Source: Nitrospira sp. UBA2083
Lineage (GTDB): Bacteria; Nitrospirota; Nitrospiria; Nitrospirales; Nitrospiraceae
Length of the DNA: 19,713 nucleotides
Direction: 5' to 3'
NCBI GenBank assembly: GCA_002331625.1
Contig: DCZN01000080.1
Span: 115,412 to 135,124, forward strand
The notes beneath the pieces were generated by a model, which had not been told where the DNA came from, searched no databases, and saw only the letters and a program-made list of their open reading frames with translations. The stretch's first letter is position 1. Each line of letters starts with the position of its first letter. Shown here in pieces: positions 6,589 to 14,566 of the stretch. A program made the position numbers and the translations under genes.

Positions 6589-7824
6589 ATGACGGCCCAG
6601 ATGATGACCGGCAATCTGGCAGCGGCTTGGAGTGCGCGCCTGGCCGATGTCGATTATGTGCCGGCCTTTCCCATTACGCCACAAACGGAAATTGTCGAAA
6701 CCCTGGCGAAGTGGTGCGGCGATGGATCGCTGAACGCTCGTTTCGTCACATTGGATTCAGAACACTCGATGATGACTGCGGCCGGTGCGGCCGCCGCGAC
6801 CGGGGCTCGTGTGTTCACGGCCACATCGAGTCAGGGATTGCTCCATGCCTTCGAAGTCTTGTACACGGTCGCCGGCTGGCGGGTACCGTTTGTCCTGGTC
6901 AATGTCTCACGGGCGCTGGCTTCCCCTATCACACTTGAACCGGATCACAATGATGTGTTGGCTGCCCGCGATTCTGGTTTTGTGCAGATCCATGCGGAAA
7001 CCTGCCAGGAAGTGCTGGATTCGATTCTCATGGGCTATCGCATCGCCGAAGATGCTCGTGTGTGTCTGCCGGTTGTCGTGAATCTCGACGGCTTTATCTT
7101 GTCCTTTACCCGTGAGCCGGTGGTCGTACCGGACCAGGAAACAGTGAAACAGTTTCTCCCGCCCTTTCGTCCCGCCCATTTGGGGTTCAAGGCCTCAGCG
7201 CCTCACGCGCTCGGGACGGCGGTGACGGGCGGTGCAACCTATAGTTACTTCCGCCACCAGATTCATCTTGCCTCGGTGAATGCGCTGAGGGTCCATGAAG
7301 AGGCAGCGGTCGAATTCGAACGATTGTTTGGCCGCCGCTACGATGTCGCTGAGGGATACCGGCTTGAGGATGCAGAGGATGTCCTGGTGATGAGCAATGC
7401 CTACGCGAGCAAAGGCAAGGCGGCCGTGGATCGGGCGAGAGAGGAGGGCCGAAAAATTGGATTGCTCCGGTTGCGCGTGATCCGCCCGTGGCCTGCAGAG
7501 GTCGTTCGCCGTGCGCTGCGCGGCAAGAGGGCTGTGGCGGTCTTGGATCAGAATCTCTCACCGGGTCAAGGTGGGATCCTCTTTCAGGAGATTGCGGCCT
7601 GTCTCTACCACGAGCCGCTTCGACCAAGATCGCTCTGTTCCTTCATTGGAGGATTGGGAGGGAAGAATATCTCGGAGGGCGAGTTTTGTACCATCTTCGA
7701 GCAGATGGAAGACGCAGGAGGACGGGGAACCGGTGTCGGGCCGGTGTTGCTCTATACAGAAGCCGAGCATCGAGACATGGAACAATTGCAGTTCCTTGCA
7801 CATGAACTCAGGACCGGTAGGTGA
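6589..7824 (+). CDS. 2-oxoacid:ferredoxin oxidoreductase alpha subunit
   Basis: The 411-residue product begins with the pyrimidine-binding thiamine diphosphate domain: FPITPQTE (27-34), then DSEHSMM with Glu58, the residue that activates the cofactor in this family, and the TSSQGL segment. The second half (about 240-385) is the transketolase C-terminal-like domain, with YASKGKAAVD and LRLRVIRPWP. Length and layout match the alpha subunit of heterotetrameric pyruvate:ferredoxin oxidoreductases. I start at the ATG at 6589 with GGAGG just upstream; an earlier in-frame GTG at 6496 would translate the spacer repeat. The stop overlaps the start of the beta gene (GTGA), so the two are translationally coupled. 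Confidence 0.92.
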   Translation: MTAQMMTGNLAAAWSARLADVDYVPAFPITPQTEIVETLAKWCGDGSLNARFVTLDSEHSMMTAAGAAAATGARVFTATSSQGLLHAFEVLYTVAGWRVPFVLVNVSRALASPITLEPDHNDVLAARDSGFVQIHAETCQEVLDSILMGYRIAEDARVCLPVVVNLDGFILSFTREPVVVPDQETVKQFLPPFRPAHLGFKASAPHALGTAVTGGATYSYFRHQIHLASVNALRVHEEAAVEFERLFGRRYDVAEGYRLEDAEDVLVMSNAYASKGKAAVDRAREEGRKIGLLRLRVIRPWPAEVVRRALRGKRAVAVLDQNLSPGQGGILFQEIAACLYHEPLRPRSLCSFIGGLGGKNISEGEFCTIFEQMEDAGGRGTGVGPVLLYTEAEHRDMEQLQFLAHELRTGR

Positions 7825-8780
7825 ACGGCAACATGAATTGGGAGCCACCTCTCTTTCAAGACCTCCATCAGATTCCTCGCGAAGAACATGTATTCCCCGG
7901 TGCACCGCTCTGCGCCGGCTGCGGAGGACTCGAATCGTTGCGGCTCGCATCCAAAGTGCTCGGGCCGCATGTCGTCTATGTGAATGCGGCCGGCTGCTTT
8001 ACGAACTTGGCCACGTTTCCCTTCACCCCGTTGGATGCGTCCTGGCTCTATACAACGATGGGCTCTGCCCCAGCTGGTGCGCAGGGGGTGCGTGACGCGC
8101 TGGATGTGCTGATCGCCAAGGGGCGATTGCCGAAAGAAGAGGATGTGACCGTGGTTGTCTTGGGTGGTGATGGCTCGACCTACGATATGGCGCTCTCATC
8201 CACCTCCGGGGCGATCACCCGAAAGCTGGACTTCTATTACTTTTGTTACGACAACGAAGCGTACGGCAACACCGGTGTCCAGTTGAGTCCCTCCACGCCC
8301 TATGGAGCCAAGACGACGACATCACCTTGTGCGGTACAACGACCGGTCGGTGCAACGCAGGAGAAGAAAGATATCTTCGAAATCTGGCGAGCGCACAATC
8401 CGCCATATGTCGCGACAGTCTCACCGCGATTCCCACTCGACCTGGAGGAAAAGTTCGTCCGAGCTGCGAACTACCGGGGCCCAAGACTGTTTCTAGGATT
8501 TGCCGCGTGCCCAACCGGATGGCTGTTCGATCCGGCCCACACACCCGATGTGGCACGCTTGGCGGTGGAATGCGGACTCTGGCCACTCAAGGAAGCCGTC
8601 AACGGCGAGGTCGTCCATACCCACTTCCCAAAACTCAGTCCAGTGGAAGACTACCTCAAGCTCCAGGGACGCTTTCGGCATCTGTTTGAACCGATCGTGC
8701 AGAAGGAGGCGATCGCGCACATCCAGGATCGAGTCAACACATACTGGGAACGAGTGAAACAGACAGAACAGAAGTCGTAA
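7821..8780 (+). CDS. 2-oxoacid:ferredoxin oxidoreductase beta subunit
   Basis: The 319-residue product contains the thiamine diphosphate diphosphate-binding motif, GGDGSTYDM (115-123) through DNEAYGNTG (144-152). It also has four cysteines in the positions that hold the proximal [4Fe-4S] cluster: Cys31 and Cys34 (CAGCGG), Cys59 (AAGCF) and Cys220 (CPTGW). The pattern matches PorB of pyruvate:ferredoxin oxidoreductase; the 2-oxoglutarate enzyme and other relatives share it, so pyruvate is the favoured but not proven substrate. The GTG at 7821 overlaps the alpha stop and has AGGA upstream. An ATG at 7833, four codons later, is a reasonable alternative. It closes the three-gene set, and a cytochrome gene follows after 37 nt. 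Confidence 0.92.
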   Translation: MNGNMNWEPPLFQDLHQIPREEHVFPGAPLCAGCGGLESLRLASKVLGPHVVYVNAAGCFTNLATFPFTPLDASWLYTTMGSAPAGAQGVRDALDVLIAKGRLPKEEDVTVVVLGGDGSTYDMALSSTSGAITRKLDFYYFCYDNEAYGNTGVQLSPSTPYGAKTTTSPCAVQRPVGATQEKKDIFEIWRAHNPPYVATVSPRFPLDLEEKFVRAANYRGPRLFLGFAACPTGWLFDPAHTPDVARLAVECGLWPLKEAVNGEVVHTHFPKLSPVEDYLKLQGRFRHLFEPIVQKEAIAHIQDRVNTYWERVKQTEQKS

Positions 8781-8817
8781 CTGGGCATGCAGAGCGATTT
8801 ATTGACGGAATGTTGCG

Positions 8818-9318
8818 ATGTGCAGACGATCGGCCTTTTCATTTAGAACGACGCCAGCCTTTCTGACTGTTGGGTTGCTCTGTGTCACAGTAGCCGCTGG
8901 GTGCGGTAGCCAGGCACAGAAGGCGACACGACCCAATCCCTATCTCACTCCCGATACGCGACAGGCGATTCCGTTGTCCGCATCGGCGGGAAAGGAACAT
9001 CGTGCTGTAATGCTCCAGCATCTGGAGACGATGCAGGTGATCGTCGATGCCCTGGTCGAAGAGGACTATGAATTGGCGCAGGGCCTGACCGAGTCGCATC
9101 TCGGCTTCTTCCGCCATCGCCAGGCACTGGCCTATGGTGACTCAGAGAATTTTCCTCCAAGTTATCACGAGCTGGCTATGGCGCATCATGAAGCGGCGGA
9201 AGGGTTGGCGAAGACGATGCCCTCCAAGGACTTGAAGAAGATCCTACCGGCGTTCAATAATCTGCTGAAGGCCTGTGTGGCCTGTCATCTTGAATACAAA
9301 GTCACTGGCCAATCGTAA
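8818..9318 (+). CDS. Cytochrome c'-like lipoprotein
   Basis: The 166-residue product has a lipoprotein signal with VAAGC (Cys29), a mostly helical body, and a single heme site CVACH at 153-157, close to the C-terminus. Heme attachment at the end of a helical bundle is characteristic of class II cytochromes (cytochrome c'). These bind NO or CO or carry electrons in the periplasm. Sequence similarity to classical cytochrome c' is not obvious, so the class is inferred from layout. The ATG at 8818 has only a weak GGAA upstream. A hemerythrin gene follows 52 nt later, so two candidate gas-binding proteins sit next to each other. Confidence 0.75.
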   Translation: MCRRSAFSFRTTPAFLTVGLLCVTVAAGCGSQAQKATRPNPYLTPDTRQAIPLSASAGKEHRAVMLQHLETMQVIVDALVEEDYELAQGLTESHLGFFRHRQALAYGDSENFPPSYHELAMAHHEAAEGLAKTMPSKDLKKILPAFNNLLKACVACHLEYKVTGQS

Positions 9319-9370
9319 CGAGTTGCGAGCAGCTGGGTACAGGGCAGGATGTTTCAACAACGAGGGAGTT

Positions 9371-9847
9371 ATGAGTGAACAGACCATTACGGCATTGTAT
9401 GAGAAGGATCACGATCGGTTGGATGACTTGTTTAAGACCTTTCAGACGTCGAAGCGGTCGGACTTTGCAAAGGCCAAGGAGGCCTTCAAGGCCTTCAAAG
9501 TCGGTCTCCAACGACATATCGTCTGGGAAGAGGAGCTGCTGTTTCCGACGTGGGAAGAGAAAACCGGGATGATCGAAGACGGGCCGACCCCGGTGATGCG
9601 ATTTGAACACGAACAAATCAAGAAACTACTTGAATCCATTCACCAAAAGGTGGAGCAGCAAAATCTGGAGAGTGATCAGGAAGAACAGGCGCTGCTGAAT
9701 CTCTTGGGTTCGCACAATAGGAAAGAAGAGAAGGCGCTCTATCCCGCTATCGACAACGTGACCAATGCGGATGAACGCGCGACGCTCTTCACGAACATGA
9801 ACAGCATTCCCGAAGACCGGTACAATGCCTGTTGCAGTGACCACTGA
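9371..9847 (+). CDS. Hemerythrin HHE-domain protein
   Basis: The 158-residue product shows the diiron ligand pattern of hemerythrin-type proteins: His14 in EKDHDRLDD, His49 with Glu53 in RHIVWEEELLFP, His80 in FEHEQI, and His115 with Glu119 in SHNRKEEKALYP. It has no signal peptide and is probably cytoplasmic. Such proteins bind O2, sense it, or help protect or repair iron centres; the role here is not determined. The ATG at 9371 follows GAGGGAG; an upstream in-frame ATG at 9275 lies inside the cytochrome c' gene and is rejected. Its place after an oxygen-sensitive ferredoxin oxidoreductase fits oxygen handling or protection of its iron-sulfur clusters, which is inference. Confidence 0.87.
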   Translation: MSEQTITALYEKDHDRLDDLFKTFQTSKRSDFAKAKEAFKAFKVGLQRHIVWEEELLFPTWEEKTGMIEDGPTPVMRFEHEQIKKLLESIHQKVEQQNLESDQEEQALLNLLGSHNRKEEKALYPAIDNVTNADERATLFTNMNSIPEDRYNACCSDH

Positions 9848-9857
9848 CGGAGCTCGA

Positions 9858-10370
9858 ATGGAACGGCAAGACAATGCGCGAGAGGGTAAGGTTGGGGCTA
9901 AGGTTGTGCAGGGATTGAAGACCGTTCGACTCAACCTTCACCTCATCCTGGTCCTAGTCTTCGTCTGCCTGGGAGTTCAACTTCCGCACATATCGGACAC
10001 GCCTGCCTGGGCCGAGCCTCCGGCTACTCAACCGAGTGGGAAACCCAAGGGCAATATTCTACGGGGGCGAGAGATTTTCAACGGCAAGGGTGTGTGCTAC
10101 TACTGCCATGGGATCGATGGGTATCTGAATCGAACACCGCGGCTAGAAGCAGACACTGCCAAGCTGATCGCGAAACTGAATCCGCCTCCCTCTGATTTGC
10201 GCAACCCTGATGTCCTACGCCTCAAAAGCAACCAGGAACGAGGCCGGGCCATCCGAGAAGGCCATCCCGGCACCGGTATGTTTCCCGACACCACCATGAC
10301 CGATCAAGATCTTGCCGATACGCTCCTCTATCTCGCGCTCATCAGGAAAGATCCGCATCCGGAGCAATAG
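9858..10370 (+). CDS. Membrane-anchored or secreted monoheme cytochrome c
   Basis: The 170-residue product has a positively charged N-terminus, one hydrophobic segment (about 25-45) that is either a signal peptide cut after AWA or an anchor, and one heme site CYYCH (80-84). Met141 in GTGMFPD is a likely second ligand. The region after the heme contains PPPSDLRNPDVL, as in several small cytochromes of this window. I start at the ATG at 9858, 10 nt after the hemerythrin stop and with GGAGC upstream; an ATG at 9825 overlaps the hemerythrin gene. It is the last clear gene of the plus-strand run. I see no convincing terminator after it. Confidence 0.84.
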   Translation: MERQDNAREGKVGAKVVQGLKTVRLNLHLILVLVFVCLGVQLPHISDTPAWAEPPATQPSGKPKGNILRGREIFNGKGVCYYCHGIDGYLNRTPRLEADTAKLIAKLNPPPSDLRNPDVLRLKSNQERGRAIREGHPGTGMFPDTTMTDQDLADTLLYLALIRKDPHPEQ

Positions 10371-10393
10371 GGCTCAAGACTGGCAAGACTGGT

Positions 10394-10611
10394 ATGAGAC
10401 TATTACTTGATGATGAGTTCTCATCGAGCAAAGAATTATGAGAGCACATTACAAGTTCTCAAAAAATGAAGGGCGCAAGAATCCCTATATAAAGAACTTG
10501 AAAAGCATCACGGTTCGTGAGTTGCGCGATGCAGAACTGCAGATTGCCAAGATAACAGCAGAGTCTGACCGCTTATCCTATTCCATGCCACCCTCTTGTG
10601 ATTTGTTCTAA
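10394..10611 (+). pseudogene. Probable remnant of a toxin-antitoxin pair
   Basis: Two tiny ORFs overlap by ATGA. The first (10394-10441) encodes MRLLLDDEFSSSKEL, like the first residues of DUF5615-type PIN-like toxins (MRLLLDE...). The second (10438-10611, 57 residues) starts MRAHYKFSK and continues GRKNPYIKNLK-SITVR, like CopG/BrnA-type antitoxins (MRAHYDFSK...RNPY.K.LK..ITIR), then loses the expected sequence. The patch is AT-richer than its neighbours and contains the palindrome GATGAG-TT-CTCATC at 10412-10425. The likeness is from memory of these families and short; the second ORF could be a functional diverged peptide. Its stop overlaps the stop of the convergent lipoprotein gene. Confidence 0.35.
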
Positions 10612-11087
10612 TTCGACGACCCTGGTGAAACACCATTTCCTGGAGGAAACGTCTCCGATCTGTCTCCGGCACGTCGAGTCAGGACCGAAGCCCCGCTCCA
10701 TTGGAGAATATCATTGATCTGATCATTCATGATCGGTTTGAGCGCTCCACCTATAAAGCCTGGCTCGGCATCAAGGGAAAAGGGGATAAAGAGCAGAACA
10801 AGCTGATTCGACTGGAAATGGTAGCGAACATCGAGTACAGAGTCGGCCTCGTTATATACCAGATTCGCATAGGAGGCACTGTAGCCCAGGGCAAAAATGC
10901 TATGGATTGGCCATGCATCGCTCAATTCCAACGTATTCGCATCTATTCGTTGGACGGTCCAATCTTCCTTGGCTTGTTCCGCCACCCGATCAAGCGGGTT
11001 TTCGGAGACCTTCGCGCGAATATATGTAGCCGAAGAACACCCAAATGTTCCGATTAGGAATACGATAAGCATAAGGCGAGTCAGCAT
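10608..11087 (-). CDS. Hypothetical lipoprotein
   Basis: The 159-residue product begins MLTRLMLIVFLIGTFGC, a lipoprotein signal ending at Cys17, followed by a mature part with no family I recognise. It has several tryptophans and alternating hydrophobic strands (VLDVRYHF, LVLLFIPFSL), consistent with a small beta-rich domain facing the periplasm. Two ATG codons stand side by side at 11090 and 11087. GGAG upstream is 7 nt from the second, which I prefer. It is followed by the toxin-antitoxin remnant in the opposite orientation and preceded by the outer-membrane protein gene in the same orientation, 167 nt away. No function can be assigned. Confidence 0.65.
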   Translation of the reverse strand: MLTRLMLIVFLIGTFGCSSATYIRAKVSENPLDRVAEQAKEDWTVQRIDANTLELSDAWPIHSIFALGYSASYANLVYNEADSVLDVRYHFQSNQLVLLFIPFSLDAEPGFIGGALKPIMNDQINDILQWSGASVLTRRAGDRSETFPPGNGVSPGSSN

Positions 11088-11254
11088 CATATTTCTCCAT
11101 TTATCATGAACCATGACCGTCCTGTTCTTGATAACGACAGCGGTCTTTACGATGAACGATGCCAATTCTTGCATTCTTCGATGTATTGCAACCTATAGAC
11201 CGATTGTACGACCATTTCCCCTCCGCTTGAGGAACCTAACCGGTTGATTCCATC

Positions 11255-11947
11255 TCAGAAGTGAAAGGAAAGGCCTCCAACTCCATGAACACTATTCACG
11301 GTAAGCTCTGCGGGAGGACCGCCTTGGGCCTCCAGCGTATGAGAGGCATGTATATATTTTCCCTCTACAAAGGCTGCGATGTGCTTCGTTACGAATACTT
11401 TGGCCCCCCCGAGCCCCTGAAAGGCCGGCGCCGTATGCCGGCCTTCGTTCGTACCAACTGCCTGGAAAGTAAGCCGTTGTCCCCCTCCACCGAATCCGAT
11501 GTATGGGAACCATCGTCCGTTTGGAAGCTCTGGCGTCACGCCCAGTGGCAGACGGGCAAGTACACTGATTCCAAGATAGACAGCACTGAAATCAAGAGCT
11601 ATAGGGCTAACCAGGCCGACATTGGATTGCAACACCTGCCCACCAGGGAGATTTGGTCCGAAGCTGGTGATGTCGATCTCAGCTCCCAGATCAATACCCA
11701 AGAATTTCCTGGGCGCTGTAATCCAGATCCCAATCTTGCCCCCAACGGACGGTGACTGATCGAGTTCTGCATCTTGGGCTGTAACCCCTGCTGATGAAAA
11801 CTCTGTCTTGAATGGGTGCGAATACCCCACGAAGCCAGATATATACAGGTCAATCGGTCTGACCTGAACTTCTTCCTGTGCCAGGACGATCTCGGAATAG
11901 CCAAGTATGCAGAGCAGGAGAAGAGTTGATGTAACGATGGCCTTCAT
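11255..11947 (-). CDS. Outer-membrane beta-barrel protein
   Basis: The 230-residue product has a signal peptide ending LAQ (about residue 24), then repeated amphipathic strands with Gly and aromatic residues (DLYISGFVGYSHPF, WFPYIGFGGGGQ) and a terminal Phe (LSFHF), the usual outer-membrane insertion signal. Size and strand pattern suit an eight-stranded barrel of the OmpA/OmpW/OmpX type. The cargo or role is unknown. The start at 11947 is fixed by GAGGAGG just upstream; an in-frame ATG about 100 nt earlier gives a non-signal N-terminus. A sigma-54-like element lies at 12115-12131, which would give a 5' leader of about 155 nt. Confidence 0.75.
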   Translation of the reverse strand: MKAIVTSTLLLLCILGYSEIVLAQEEVQVRPIDLYISGFVGYSHPFKTEFSSAGVTAQDAELDQSPSVGGKIGIWITAPRKFLGIDLGAEIDITSFGPNLPGGQVLQSNVGLVSPIALDFSAVYLGISVLARLPLGVTPELPNGRWFPYIGFGGGGQRLTFQAVGTNEGRHTAPAFQGLGGAKVFVTKHIAAFVEGKYIHASHTLEAQGGPPAELTVNSVHGVGGLSFHF

Positions 11948-12114
11948 TGTTGCCTCCTCGATAAAAGAAACAATAAGAAATGTACTGGATTCTGATGAGT
12001 CCTCAACTTTTCCCGGTATGAATTCTTGCTTCATCATGTCCGTCATCCTTTGTAGTGATCTTCGTTTGTTCTTGCTTCCGTATCCAGAAGTAACGGGTGC
12101 TTTGATGGCTAGAG

Positions 12115-12131
12115 TGCAACACCAGTGCCGA
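12115..12131 (-). promoter_or_regulatory. Candidate sigma-54 promoter for the beta-barrel gene
   Basis: Read on the minus strand the sequence is CGGCAC-TGGTG-TTGCA. It matches the -24/-12 consensus TGGCAC-N5-TTGCA at 10 of 11 positions, with the invariant GG and GC correctly ten bases apart. Transcription would start near 12104. Orientation and place, upstream of the barrel gene and outside any well-supported gene, fit a promoter. No enhancer-binding site was identified. Confidence 0.5.
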
Positions 12132-12171
12132 ACATGTGGAGGTAGCTAGAAACAAGAGAGAAACGAGTAAA

Positions 12172-12360
12172 ATGCGTGTGTTAGTAGGGCAAGAACTCTA
12201 CTGGTTACTGCCAAAGGAAGGGATTATTCATAAGTCGGAAAATGGATTGTTGCATTTGGGGACTTCGTTCATCCATGAGTTGTGGCTAATTAGACCAGCT
12301 GAGACTTGTGAGGTAATTAATGGGTATCGAGGGCGCGGAAAGCACGTTCAGTATGCATGA
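12172..12360 (+). CDS. Hypothetical small ORF
   Basis: This 62-codon reading frame starts MRVLVGQELYWLLPKEG and has an AT-richer composition than its neighbours. I recognise no domain or signal, and the ribosome-binding site is poor (GAGAAACGAG). It overlaps no other gene but lies in a 445-nt interval between the barrel start and the end of the acyl-CoA synthetase gene. It may be a chance ORF or a remnant. Confidence 0.2.
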   Translation: MRVLVGQELYWLLPKEGIIHKSENGLLHLGTSFIHELWLIRPAETCEVINGYRGRGKHVQYA

Positions 12361-12392
12361 CTAGGGCAAGTAAGGATGATGACCATGCTTTC

Positions 12393-14555
12393 CTAGACAG
12401 CGGGTTGCGGTGGCTCAATATGTATCCTCACATCTACGATGCGGCAACCTTGGCCTGATGGGAGTGCGAAGATCGGATTCAGATCGAGTTCACTGATTTC
12501 GGGAATTGCTTCGCAGAGTCGTGAAATGCGCAGCAGGACATCTTCGAGCGCCTTTAGATCCACGGCTGATTGGCCGCGATAGCCAGTCAATAGCTTATAG
12601 CCTTTGATTCCTCGGATCATCCCTGCCGCGTCACGGTCGGTGAGCGGTGCGATGCGGAACTGCACATCGCTAAGGATCTCGACGTGAATCCCGCCGAGGC
12701 CGAAGGCAATCGCTGGGCCGAAGAGGGGATCGCGAGTCATACCCACCATCACTTCCCCCCCACTTGATAGCATCGGCTGCACGAGCACGCCTTCCATCGC
12801 GTCCAATTGGCCCGCCTGCTCGAGTTTGGTTCGAATCCTGTTGAACGCATCACGGACTGCTTGGTCGCCACCCAGGTTCAATTGCACGCCGCCTATTTCC
12901 GTCTTGTGCACGATCTGATGCGACGCGAGTTTCACGGCGACCGGATAACCGATCTTCTGCGCCAGCTTTACTGCCTCCTCTGCGCTGGTCGCGATGTGAC
13001 CTGGCGCGAGAGGGAGATGCACTGCTCTCAGGAGGGCGTGAGTTTCTTGAGTGGTGAGCCAACCGGGACCACGAGCGGCGAAAGCTTTGGCACAGATCTC
13101 CTTCGCCGTTACGAGATCAACATCGGCGTAGGCTGGGATCTGTCCGGATGGTTGTTTCCGCCACGCTTCATAGGTCAAGTCGTATCTGATGATACGCGCC
13201 GGGATCTCAGGGTGCCGGTAGGTTGGAATGACTTCGCCATCGACGATGAATGACCGGTCAAGATCACCCTCCGCCATCCAGCAGAGAAAGACCGGTTGCT
13301 TATAGCCGGCTTCCCGAGCTGAACGGATTCCCCGGACAATGCCTGCTGCCACCGGTTCATTGTCCTTTGGTCGAACTGAGACATGCACAATGATGAGGGC
13401 ATCGAGTTGGCTCGATGTCAGCATCGTCTCGACGGCTTTAGCATGCTGTTCTTCCGTCGCAAAGCCGATCACATCGACGGGGTTTCTGAGCGCGGCCATC
13501 GGTGGGAGGAAGGAGGCGAGCGTTGACTGCGTTGCCTTATCTAACTCAGGCACCAGGAGTCCTTCTACTGCACAACTATCGGTACAGAGCACACCGGGAC
13601 CGCCGGAGTTGGTTAAGATCCCGATTCGCTTACCTTGGGGGCGCGGCTGAGCTGACAGACCGGTGGCCAAAGCCAGCAGCTCTTCCAAAGTTTTTGCACG
13701 GATCACTCCACACTGGGCAAATAAGGCATCAACTGCCTTGTCGTTCGTCGCCAAAGCAGCTGTATGCGATCCAGCGGCAGATTGTCCAGCTTGGGTCCGG
13801 CCAGCTTTCAGCACGACAATGGGTTTGTTTTTTCCCACCCGCTCGGCGATTCGTCTGAACCGTGGAGGATCCACGATGGTTTCGAGGTAGAGCAAGATCA
13901 CATGAGTATTTCGGTCTTGCTCCCAATACTCGAGCAGATCGTTCACAGTGACGTCCACATGATTGCCGATGCTGACGAAGCTGGAGAGACCAAGCTTCAA
14001 TCGCTGTGCTGCGGTGACCACGGCAAGCCCCAGTCCGCCGCTTTCCGACGCGATGGCGACGTGGCCGGTGGGTGGAACGATCGGCGTATAGGTGGCATTG
14101 AGCCGGACGGCAGGATCGAGATTCATCACACCGAAGCAGTTGGGTCCGATAAGGCGAATCCCATATCGATGAATCGTTTCACGCAGCTGGTGTTCAAGTG
14201 AGGTTCCTGATCCGCCTGTTTCGGCGAATCCGGCTGTGATGAGGATGGCTGCAGGAATCTGTTTCGCTGCACAGTCGTCGATGATGGACAGGACAAGGCC
14301 AGCCGGTACCGCGATGACCGCGAGATCGATCTGAGCGGGAATCTCACGAAGAGAAGGATAGGTTCGAAGACCAGCGATCTCACTCGCATGAGGATTAACC
14401 GGGATGATCATTCCGGCAAATCGACCCTCCTGGAGGGACTCAAGCAGTCTGTAGCCGATGCTGGTGATCTCACGTGATGCGCCGACGATGGCGATCGTGC
14501 GCGGATAAAAGAACGGCTTCAGCGATTCGGCACCCGATTGCTGGGAGGCCGCCAT
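12393..14555 (-). CDS. ADP-forming acetyl/acyl-CoA synthetase, alpha-beta fusion
   Basis: The 720-residue product has the full domain set of single-chain ADP-forming synthetases: a CoA-binding Rossmann domain (IAIVGASREITSIGYR, from residue 21), succinyl-CoA-ligase-like domains with GPNCFGVMN (137-145) and ESGGLG (171-176), the phosphohistidine-type motif GSHTAALA with His264, and a C-terminal ATP-grasp domain (about 490-710) with HKTEIGGV and ELDLNPI. It interconverts acyl-CoA + ADP + phosphate with the free acid + CoA + ATP; acetate is the usual substrate. No GNAT domain is fused, unlike the protein acetyltransferase relatives. The start at 14555 lies 11 nt after the cytochrome stop, with TAGGA overlapping that stop. 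It is the last gene of the minus-strand unit. The N-terminal few residues are poorly constrained. Confidence 0.9.
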   Translation of the reverse strand: MAASQQSGAESLKPFFYPRTIAIVGASREITSIGYRLLESLQEGRFAGMIIPVNPHASEIAGLRTYPSLREIPAQIDLAVIAVPAGLVLSIIDDCAAKQIPAAILITAGFAETGGSGTSLEHQLRETIHRYGIRLIGPNCFGVMNLDPAVRLNATYTPIVPPTGHVAIASESGGLGLAVVTAAQRLKLGLSSFVSIGNHVDVTVNDLLEYWEQDRNTHVILLYLETIVDPPRFRRIAERVGKNKPIVVLKAGRTQAGQSAAGSHTAALATNDKAVDALFAQCGVIRAKTLEELLALATGLSAQPRPQGKRIGILTNSGGPGVLCTDSCAVEGLLVPELDKATQSTLASFLPPMAALRNPVDVIGFATEEQHAKAVETMLTSSQLDALIIVHVSVRPKDNEPVAAGIVRGIRSAREAGYKQPVFLCWMAEGDLDRSFIVDGEVIPTYRHPEIPARIIRYDLTYEAWRKQPSGQIPAYADVDLVTAKEICAKAFAARGPGWLTTQETHALLRAVHLPLAPGHIATSAEEAVKLAQKIGYPVAVKLASHQIVHKTEIGGVQLNLGGDQAVRDAFNRIRTKLEQAGQLDAMEGVLVQPMLSSGGEVMVGMTRDPLFGPAIAFGLGGIHVEILSDVQFRIAPLTDRDAAGMIRGIKGYKLLTGYRGQSAVDLKALEDVLLRISRLCEAIPEISELDLNPIFALPSGQGCRIVDVRIHIEPPQPAV

Positions 14556-14566
14556 CAGAGGTGGTC

